Assembly (NCBI GenBank): GCA_029100885.1
Contig: JAQXPY010000178.1
Coordinates: 1 to 51,969, forward strand
Length of the DNA stretch: 51,969 bases
Source of the DNA: Clostridiales bacterium
GTDB lineage: Bacteria; Bacillota; Clostridia; Lachnospirales; Lachnospiraceae
Reading direction: 5' to 3'
Part shown: positions 45,747 to 51,969 of the stretch, one piece after another
Position numbering within the stretch: position 1 is the first letter of the stretch
Layout: the number at the start of each line of letters is the position of its first letter
Made by a program: the position numbers and the translations under genes
Notes under the pieces: generated by a model
Told to the model about the DNA's origin: nothing
Seen by the model: only the letters and a program-made list of their open reading frames with translations
Databases searched by the model: none

Positions 45747-45900
45747 TATTAACAAAAAGGCATTGCAGCTGTATTTATACAAAGGCATTATGATCGATAT
45801 TAACGCAAAGGGCTTTTTTTACGATATTAACGCAAAGGGCTTTTTTCACGATATTAATGCAAACGCATCATGGTATTAACACAAAAGCATTTCATCTGTA
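45747..45900 (+). repeat. Degenerate ~27-bp tandem repeat upstream of the thioesterase gene
   Basis: Two near-identical 27-bp units, CGATATTAACGCAAAGGGCTTTTTTTA (45795-45821) and CGATATTAACGCAAAGGGCTTTTTTCA (45822-45848), flanked by decayed copies. Confidence 0.88.
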
Positions 45901-45918
45901 CGGATTCCGGATACTGTT

Positions 45919-46323
45919 ATGGACTATAATAAACTGAAACAATTAAGAGACGGCGAGTATTTCGGCAATATGCTGGGCCTTAAGCATATCGAGGTAAGAG
46001 AGGGCTATGCCAGCACAGAGCTTAAGGTAAAACGGGAGTTCATCAATCTTCAGAATACCATCCACGGAGGTATTCTGCTGACTTTGGCGGATGTCACAGG
46101 GGGAACGGCAGCCTGCTCCTACGGCAATATTGTTGCTACAGTGGATAACAGCTACCATTTCCTCAGGGCACGTGAAGATATCAGGATGCTGAGAGCCGAG
46201 GCGAAGGTTATCAGAGCCGGAAGAAGGCTGATAGTAACAGAGGTCCTGGTTTCAGATGAAGCAGGCACCCTTTTGGGACAGGGCATCTTTACGTATATGC
46301 CTCTGGATATGCCGATAGCATAA
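45919..46323 (+). CDS. PaaI-family (hotdog) thioesterase
   Basis: NTIHGGILLTLADVTGGTAACSYG hotdog motif. Confidence 0.88.
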   Translation: MDYNKLKQLRDGEYFGNMLGLKHIEVREGYASTELKVKREFINLQNTIHGGILLTLADVTGGTAACSYGNIVATVDNSYHFLRAREDIRMLRAEAKVIRAGRRLIVTEVLVSDEAGTLLGQGIFTYMPLDMPIA

Positions 46324-46359
46324 ATAATGGCTGCAAAAAATATCAGATCTAATCCGTGA

Positions 46360-46388
46360 TTGTGTCGCGGGAGCATTTGTGTTATATT
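46360..46388 (+). promoter_or_regulatory. Promoter TTGTGT-N17-TATATT for the 6S RNA candidate
   Basis: -35 46360-46365, -10 46383-46388. Confidence 0.6.
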
Positions 46389-46393
46389 AAATG

Positions 46394-46571
46394 AGCCTGA
46401 GATGTTCGTCGGGTTTATTATATTACTTCCACAATCTGACATACGGGATTTCGTATAGAGCTGATGATGCCGGGCCGCCTGTGAGCGGAAGACTGAGGCA
46501 GCTCTGAGATAACCCACCTGGCTTTACAGCTGGGAGTCAACAGTAAACCAGCGGCACCTTGGGTATTTTTT
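46394..46571 (+). ncRNA. ssrS: 6S RNA (SsrS) candidate
   Basis: 5' CCTGAGATGTTCGTCGGG resembles the conserved 6S 5' element CTGAGATGTTCG. About 175 nt between a promoter and a T-run (CACCTTGGGTATTTTTT), no supported ORF. Confidence 0.68.
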
Positions 46572-46623
46572 ATTTCGGACAAAGCACTCGTTAGCTGCCG
46601 GGTCCAATCTGATTAATTAAATT

Positions 46624-47079
46624 ATGGATTACAGAGAACTTGCAAAGATTGCTGTGGAGAAGCTTAAATTCAGCTATACTCCGTACAGCGGATTTAATGT
46701 GGCTGCAGCCTTGCTGACAGAAAGCGGCAAGGTATATTTTGGTGTAAACATTGAAAACGCAGCATATACTCCTACAGTATGTGCCGAAAGAACTGCGTTT
46801 TTCAAGGCTGTTTCCGAGGGTGAAAGGCATTTCAGGGCTATCGCGGTCGCGGGATGCAAAAGGACTTATCTTGATTCCGACGAGTATAAAAAAGGTCTGC
46901 TTCCAGGATATACAGCTCCCTGCGGTGTTTGCCGTCAGGTCATGAGGGAGTTCTGCGATCCGTCGGAATTTGATGTGATACTTGTAAGATCATATGACGA
47001 CTTCAGGGTCTTCCGACTGGAGGAGCTGCTCCCTGAGAGCTTCGGACCCGAAAATCTTGCAGGACAGCTTATGCGATAA
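46624..47079 (+). CDS. cdd: Cytidine deaminase
   Basis: YTPYSGFNVAAALLTESG, NIENAAYTPTVCAERTA, PCGVCRQVMREF. Confidence 0.95.
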   Translation: MDYRELAKIAVEKLKFSYTPYSGFNVAAALLTESGKVYFGVNIENAAYTPTVCAERTAFFKAVSEGERHFRAIAVAGCKRTYLDSDEYKKGLLPGYTAPCGVCRQVMREFCDPSEFDVILVRSYDDFRVFRLEELLPESFGPENLAGQLMR

Positions 47080-47171
47080 GCCATTATTCTGTTTTTATTC
47101 TGTTATTTGCAGCAGCTGCCGATAACACATATTTTGAATAGCTGTATATGGTTAATGAAAGGAGCAATACA

Positions 47172-47942
47172 ATGGGAAAGAAGACAGTATTTGGAGTATT
47201 GGGATCTCTTATTCTGGCAGGAGCCGCTGTCGGAGCCGTAAAGTATCTTAAGGATTATGCGGGAGTAAAGTTTACTGACGATGATCAGATAGATGATGTT
47301 AAGAATGATTCAAAGGCAGTAAAGGAATCCGCAAAGCGCACATATTTTGCTATCAGGGAAAAGAAGGATGTCAAGGAAGCTGCCGCGGAGCTTTCAAAGG
47401 CAGCGGGAGCGGTAGTTTCGGATGCTGCGGAAATTGCAAAAACAGCCGGCAGCGAGACGGTTCATGCTATAAAGGATCTTAAGGAAAAATACAATGAAGA
47501 CCCGGATGGCGCCAGAGCTCAGTTGGCGGAGAATCTGTCGGACATGACCAGAGGCCTTGCAAGGAGGGCTCAGGATACCGCGGCAAATATCAAGGATAAG
47601 CTTTCGGGAGCCGATGAGGATGATGTGTTAGTCAGTGAAACAGAAACCGATGCAGCCGGCTCAAAGTACACAGATATATCAGATGCCTCCGCCTGCTGCT
47701 GTGAAGGAGGAGTATGCAGCTTCGGTCCGGTTCATTCAGAGCAGACAGAAGTCCCTGCCGAAGGAGTTGCTGCAGTTTCAGGAGGCTATGATGCAGATAA
47801 GGCTGACGACAGTGCTGCTGTCGTTTCCGGCGATGGTGAAGGAGTAGGTGCTGAAGCGGAGAGTATAAGCATTGCATCCGGTGACGATGAGGTCGGTGAG
47901 GATAATGTGACCGGATCCGATGTTAAGATAACAGAGGAATAA
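47172..47942 (+). CDS. Uncharacterized membrane-anchored helical protein with a Cys cluster and acidic tail
   Basis: AAAGGAGC RBS; N-terminal hydrophobic segment; Ala/Lys/Glu-rich helices; CCCEGGVC; acidic low-complexity C-terminus. Confidence 0.75.
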   Translation: MGKKTVFGVLGSLILAGAAVGAVKYLKDYAGVKFTDDDQIDDVKNDSKAVKESAKRTYFAIREKKDVKEAAAELSKAAGAVVSDAAEIAKTAGSETVHAIKDLKEKYNEDPDGARAQLAENLSDMTRGLARRAQDTAANIKDKLSGADEDDVLVSETETDAAGSKYTDISDASACCCEGGVCSFGPVHSEQTEVPAEGVAAVSGGYDADKADDSAAVVSGDGEGVGAEAESISIASGDDEVGEDNVTGSDVKITEE

Positions 47943-48025
47943 ATCACAAGGATCATTAATGTGAATATTATATTTCGCGCCGACAGAGGCCGCGGAAAAT
48001 TCGATAGTTGGAGAGGACGATATAT

Positions 48026-50662
48026 ATGCAGGTAAGAGGAGTAAATGAGTTAAGAAGAATGTTTCTTGAGTACTTTGAGAAAAACGGTCATTTAAGAATG
48101 AAGAGCTTTTCTCTGGTGCCGCATAACGACAATTCCTTACTTTTGATAAACTCGGGAATGGCTCCGCTCAAGCCGTATTTCACCGGACAGGAGATTCCTC
48201 CGCGCCGCAGGGTAACTACATGCCAGAAGTGCATCCGTACAGGAGATATCGAAAATGTAGGAAAAACAGCAAGACACGGAACATTTTTTGAAATGCTCGG
48301 AAACTTCTCCTTCGGGGATTATTTCAAGCATGAGGCTATTCCTTTTGCGTGGAATTTTCTTACCGGCGAGGTAGGTATCGATCCTTCCAGACTTTATCCT
48401 TCGGTATATGTAGATGATGAAGAATCCTTCAATATCTGGAGGGATGAGATAGGCATCGACCCTTCCAGAATATTCAAATTCGGCAAGGAGGACAATTTCT
48501 GGGAGCACGGCGCAGGACCTTGCGGACCTTGCTCAGAGATCTATTACGACCGCGGGGAAAAGTACGGCTGCGGAAGACCCGGCTGTACTGTCGGCTGTGA
48601 ATGCGACAGATTTGTTGAGATCTGGAACATCGTATTCACTCAGTTCAATAACGACGGACATAACAACTACACAGAGCTGGTTCAAAAGAATATCGATACA
48701 GGAATGGGTCTTGAACGTATTGCCATGGTAGTTCAGGATGAGGAGTCCATCTATACCGTGGATACGAACAAGGCGATCCTCGAGTATATTGCGGATCTGT
48801 GCGGAGTTGTTTATCACACCGATCATGACAAGGACATCAGCCTTCGTATTCTTACGGATCACATCAAATCCAGCACCTTTATGATCTCAGACGGAATCAT
48901 GCCTTCAAATGAGGGACGAGGATATGTTCTCAGAAGGATCATTCGTCGTGCGGTAAGACACGGCAGGAAGCTGGGCATCGATCATGACTTTATGCCTGAT
49001 ATGGCAAAGCGTGTTATCGAGCTTAACTGCGACGGCTATCCTGAGCTTAAGGAGAAGCAGTCGATGATCCTGGAGGTGCTGGCAAATGAGGAGGATAAGT
49101 TCAACAGAACTATTGACGAAGGTATGAATATCCTCAACGATATGGCCAAAGCGGCCTCTGAAAAGGGCGAAAAGAAGCTTAGCGGAGAGGATGCCTTCAA
49201 GCTCTATGATACCTACGGATTCCCTTACGACCTCACTGAGGAGATATTGGGGGACAGAGGCTTCACTGTAGACAGAGAGGGCTTTGATGCCTGTATGCAG
49301 GAGCAGAAGCAGAAGGCAAGAAGCGCCAGAAAGACCTACACCTATACAGGAGCGGATGCTACAGTATATGATCTTATCGATCCTTCGCTCACTTCCGAAT
49401 TTACCGGATACGACAGGCTCGAGGATGAGGGAACCGTTATCTGCCTTACAACAGACGAGGAGGTCACTCAGGCTCTCACTGAGGGACAAAGAGGTACGGT
49501 GATCACCGACAGGACTCCTTTCTATGCTACAAAGGGAGGACAGCAGGGAGACAGCGGAGTTATCGTCTGCGGCGAAGGAGAATTTGCCGTTTCGGATACA
49601 ATTGCTCTCAAGGGCGGAAGGATAGGTCATGTGGGAACAGTGACCAGAGGAATGATCTCGGTCGGTCAGAAGGCTGAGCTCAGGGTCAACGGTGCGCAGC
49701 GCAGTGCTACCGCCAGAAATCACTCGGCTACTCATCTTCTTCAGCATGCCCTCAGAGAGGTGCTGGGGGAGCATGTTGAGCAGAGCGGCGCCTTTTATGA
49801 CAAGGACAGACTTCGTTTTGACTTTACTCATTTTAAGGCCATGACTCCGGCGGAAATAGCAGAGACAGAAAGACTTGTCAATAAGGCTATCTCTGAAAAC
49901 ACTGATGTCGTTACCAGGATCATGTCATTGGAGGATGCCAAGAAGACAGGAGCAATGGCTCTGTTCGGAGAGAAGTACGGCGAAGAGGTTCGTGTTGTAA
50001 GCATGGGAGATTCTACCGAGCTTTGCGGAGGCACCCATGTACAGCATTCCGGAGAGATCGGAGCCTTCAGGATAATCAGTGAATCCGGAATCGCCGCAGG
50101 TGTCAGAAGGATAGAGGCCCTCACCTCAGACAATCTTTTTGCTTACTATAGAAGCATTGAAAACGAATTGCTGGAGGCTGCATCCGTGGTAAAGGCTCAG
50201 CCAAAGGAGCTTACACGTAAGCTGTCGCAGCTTATGGATGAGCTGAGAGAGCTCAAGTCTGAAAATGAACGTCTTAAGACGGAACTTGCAGGCAATTCAC
50301 TGGGAGATGCCTTAAGCGATGCAAAGGAGCTTAACGGCATCAGATATATCTGTCTTAAGGCCGATGCGGAGGATGTCAATTCTCTCAGAGGGCTTTGTGA
50401 TTCCATTGCCGATAAGCTGGGAGACTGTGTAATAGTGCTCGGAGCCGAGATCGGCGGCAAGGCTACTCTCATTGCCTCGGCAACAGACGGAGCTGTTAAG
50501 AAGGGTGCGATGGCAGGAAACATTATCAGGGAGATCGCTCCTGTAGTAGGAGGCAAGGGCGGCGGACGTCCTACCATGGCACAGGCCGGAGGACCTGATG
50601 TTGCCGCTGTTCCTGCAGCGCTTGAAAAGGCTGCCGAGATTATCGCAGCCCAGATCGGATGA
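48026..50662 (+). CDS. alaS: Alanyl-tRNA synthetase
   Basis: GTFFEMLGNFSFGDYFK; ARNHSATHLLQHALRE; CGGTHVQHSGEIG. Confidence 0.97.
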   Translation: MQVRGVNELRRMFLEYFEKNGHLRMKSFSLVPHNDNSLLLINSGMAPLKPYFTGQEIPPRRRVTTCQKCIRTGDIENVGKTARHGTFFEMLGNFSFGDYFKHEAIPFAWNFLTGEVGIDPSRLYPSVYVDDEESFNIWRDEIGIDPSRIFKFGKEDNFWEHGAGPCGPCSEIYYDRGEKYGCGRPGCTVGCECDRFVEIWNIVFTQFNNDGHNNYTELVQKNIDTGMGLERIAMVVQDEESIYTVDTNKAILEYIADLCGVVYHTDHDKDISLRILTDHIKSSTFMISDGIMPSNEGRGYVLRRIIRRAVRHGRKLGIDHDFMPDMAKRVIELNCDGYPELKEKQSMILEVLANEEDKFNRTIDEGMNILNDMAKAASEKGEKKLSGEDAFKLYDTYGFPYDLTEEILGDRGFTVDREGFDACMQEQKQKARSARKTYTYTGADATVYDLIDPSLTSEFTGYDRLEDEGTVICLTTDEEVTQALTEGQRGTVITDRTPFYATKGGQQGDSGVIVCGEGEFAVSDTIALKGGRIGHVGTVTRGMISVGQKAELRVNGAQRSATARNHSATHLLQHALREVLGEHVEQSGAFYDKDRLRFDFTHFKAMTPAEIAETERLVNKAISENTDVVTRIMSLEDAKKTGAMALFGEKYGEEVRVVSMGDSTELCGGTHVQHSGEIGAFRIISESGIAAGVRRIEALTSDNLFAYYRSIENELLEAASVVKAQPKELTRKLSQLMDELRELKSENERLKTELAGNSLGDALSDAKELNGIRYICLKADAEDVNSLRGLCDSIADKLGDCVIVLGAEIGGKATLIASATDGAVKKGAMAGNIIREIAPVVGGKGGGRPTMAQAGGPDVAAVPAALEKAAEIIAAQIG

Positions 50663-50683
50663 TTAATAAAAAGGGGATCGGAT

Positions 50684-51256
50684 ATGAAGCTTCTTGAAGA
50701 AAGAATCCTGCAGGACGGCAAGGTCATTGGCGGAGATGTGCTTAAGGTAGACAGCTTTCTCAATCATCAGATGGATCCTGCTCTGTTTAAAGAGATGGCT
50801 ATAGAATGGAAAAGGCTGTACGATGGATGCGGTATCAACAAGATCCTTACCATCGAGGCATCGGGAATAGGCATTGCATGCATTGCCGGGCTGGTATTTG
50901 AATGTCCTGTGGTATTTGCGAAAAAAAGCAAGACCAGCAATACTCCGGAGAATTCCTACTCCTCAACCGTAAAGTCGTTTACAAGAGGCACTGTCAATGA
51001 TATATATGTTTCACAGAAATATCTGAATAAAGGTGACAGGGTTCTGGTGATCGATGACTTTATGGCCACAGGAGAGGCGTCGAGAGGTCTCGCGGATATA
51101 GTCAGGCAGTCCGGCGCTGAGCTGGTTGGTATTGGCATTGCCATAGAAAAGGCCTTTCAACCCGGAGGAGATGAGCTCAGGGCTATGGGCATACGAGTGG
51201 AGTCCCTTGCAAGAATCAGTGAAATGAGTACCGAAAACGGAATTGAATTTTGCTAA
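50684..51256 (+). CDS. xpt: Xanthine phosphoribosyltransferase
   Basis: MKLLEERILQDGKVIGGDVLKVDSFLNHQMDP...VLVIDDFMATGEA. Confidence 0.95.
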   Translation: MKLLEERILQDGKVIGGDVLKVDSFLNHQMDPALFKEMAIEWKRLYDGCGINKILTIEASGIGIACIAGLVFECPVVFAKKSKTSNTPENSYSSTVKSFTRGTVNDIYVSQKYLNKGDRVLVIDDFMATGEASRGLADIVRQSGAELVGIGIAIEKAFQPGGDELRAMGIRVESLARISEMSTENGIEFC

Positions 51257-51272
51257 AATGCCCTTAAAGATA

Positions 51273-51301
51273 TTGCAACCGCAACTTAAATGTGATATAA
51301 A
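51273..51301 (+). promoter_or_regulatory. Promoter TTGCAA-N17-TATAAA upstream of rpsU
   Basis: -35 51273-51278, -10 51296-51301. CAGTGC/GCACTG hairpin in the leader at 51308-51330. Confidence 0.65.
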
Positions 51302-51382
51302 TATACGCAGTGCAATTATACCCCGCACTGAGTGGCATGTAGGAGATACATAATTCGGCCACCGGAGGGAGGTAAGGGGTCT

Positions 51383-51559
51383 TTGTCAAACGTAATAGTT
51401 AAAGAGAATGAATCCTTGGATTCAGCCCTTCGCAGATTTAAGAGAAACTGCGCAAAGGCAGGTATCCAGCAGGAGATTCGTAAAAGAGAACATTACGAGA
51501 AGCCAAGCGTAAGACGTAAGAAGAAGTCTGAAGCAGCTAGAAAGCGTAAGTACAACTAA
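51383..51559 (+). CDS. rpsU: 30S ribosomal protein S21
   Basis: TTG start after [62 protein letters not shown]. Confidence 0.95.
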   Translation: MSNVIVKENESLDSALRRFKRNCAKAGIQQEIRKREHYEKPSVRRKKKSEAARKRKYN

Positions 51560-51567
51560 GTAAAATA

Positions 51568-51598
51568 GCCTCAATTCCTCTGGAGTTGGGGCAATTTT
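51568..51598 (+). terminator. Terminator after rpsU
   Basis: GCCTCAATTCC-TCT-GGAGTTGGGGC stem (with wobbles), then AATTTT. Confidence 0.75.
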
Positions 51599-51650
51599 AA
51601 TGTTTAAAGTAAATTATCAGGACCGGTAGGGTTTTGATATCGGTATAGAA

Positions 51651-51969
51651 ATGCAGACAGAGATAGAAAAAAGCATACCTATTGAACATATAAGAAATAT
51701 TTTCGGAGATTTCGACAGATTTGTTAAAAAAATTGAAAGAGCCTTCTCCGTTGACATAACAGAGAGGAACGGTGCCGTTAAGATAAACGGAAGCCAGGAT
51801 GCCTGTGAGCGCGCGGCAAATGTACTGGACGGATTACTTAAGCTAAGTGAGAACAACGGCCAGATAAACGAGCAGCAGGTTGACTATATTATTTCTTTAA
51901 GTCTTGAGGGACTGGGACATGAAAAGGATATTGCAGAGATAGATAAAGATATTATCTGCCGAAGCATCA
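51651..51969 (+). CDS. PhoH-family protein, N-terminal part (3' truncated by window)
   Basis: MQTEIEKSIPIEHIRNIFGDFDRFVKKIERAFSVDITERNGAVKINGSQDACERAANVLDGLL; follows rpsU. Missing from the ORF track because it is open-ended. Confidence 0.8.
   Translation, partial: MQTEIEKSIPIEHIRNIFGDFDRFVKKIERAFSVDITERNGAVKINGSQDACERAANVLDGLLKLSENNGQINEQQVDYIISLSLEGLGHEKDIAEIDKDIICRSI

Noticed and set aside
45747-45900. CRISPR array
   Set aside because: Repeats are directly tandem with no unique spacers and are degenerate; no cas genes in the window.
46152-46517. 121-aa antisense ORF across the thioesterase and 6S region
   Set aside because: Overlaps a good CDS and an RNA gene candidate; no supporting motif.
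47943-48025. Possible T-box leader upstream of alaS
   Set aside because: Gap of only about 80 nt; no T-box sequence or terminator. A small imperfect hairpin (ATTTCGCG/CGCGGAAAAT) is present but not convincing.
48905-49831. 308-aa antisense ORF opposite alaS
   Set aside because: Shadow ORF from codon bias; alaS is unambiguous.

Overview
The window reads as chromosomal DNA from a Clostridia/Lachnospiraceae-type Firmicute. Nearly all genes lie on the + strand. Left part: a nucleotide-biosynthesis block, starting with the 3' end of pyrI (missing from the ORF track), then purE, a purF-like gene, purM, purN, a PurO-type IMP cyclohydrolase, a stand-alone AICAR transformylase, purD, purL, a TSCPD-domain gene and guaB. 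Next: a c-di-AMP module (two membrane proteins, cdaA, cdaR), a Wzy-like polymerase, a HerA/DUF853 ATPase, an RsmF-like methyltransferase, a modular glucosaminidase, a cohesin/cadherin-like surface protein, clpC, radA and mscS. Middle: tRNA-Trp followed directly by a SAM-riboswitch-like leader, metK, coaBC, a BMP/YufNOPQ-type nucleoside ABC transporter and pnp. Right: a compact UvrD-like helicase, a two-component system, tRNA-Pro, a 6S RNA candidate, cytidine deaminase, alaS, xpt, rpsU and the start of phoH (also missing from the ORF track). No CRISPR array, prophage, transposon or defence island was seen. The most notable observations are: (i) the pnp leader, where a strong promoter lies inside one arm of a terminator and a competing antiterminator-like hairpin is visible; (ii) a PurF paralogue without the catalytic N-terminal Cys but with Fe-S ligands and the PRPP motif intact; (iii) recurrent short tandem duplications at gene starts, gene ends and leaders; (iv) a tRNA-Trp / SAM-riboswitch / metK arrangement with mutually exclusive terminator and antiterminator stems; (v) a Tritrichomonas-like IMPDH; (vi) a UvrD-like helicase that appears to lack domain 2B. 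All calls come from reading the sequence; no database search or folding program was run.
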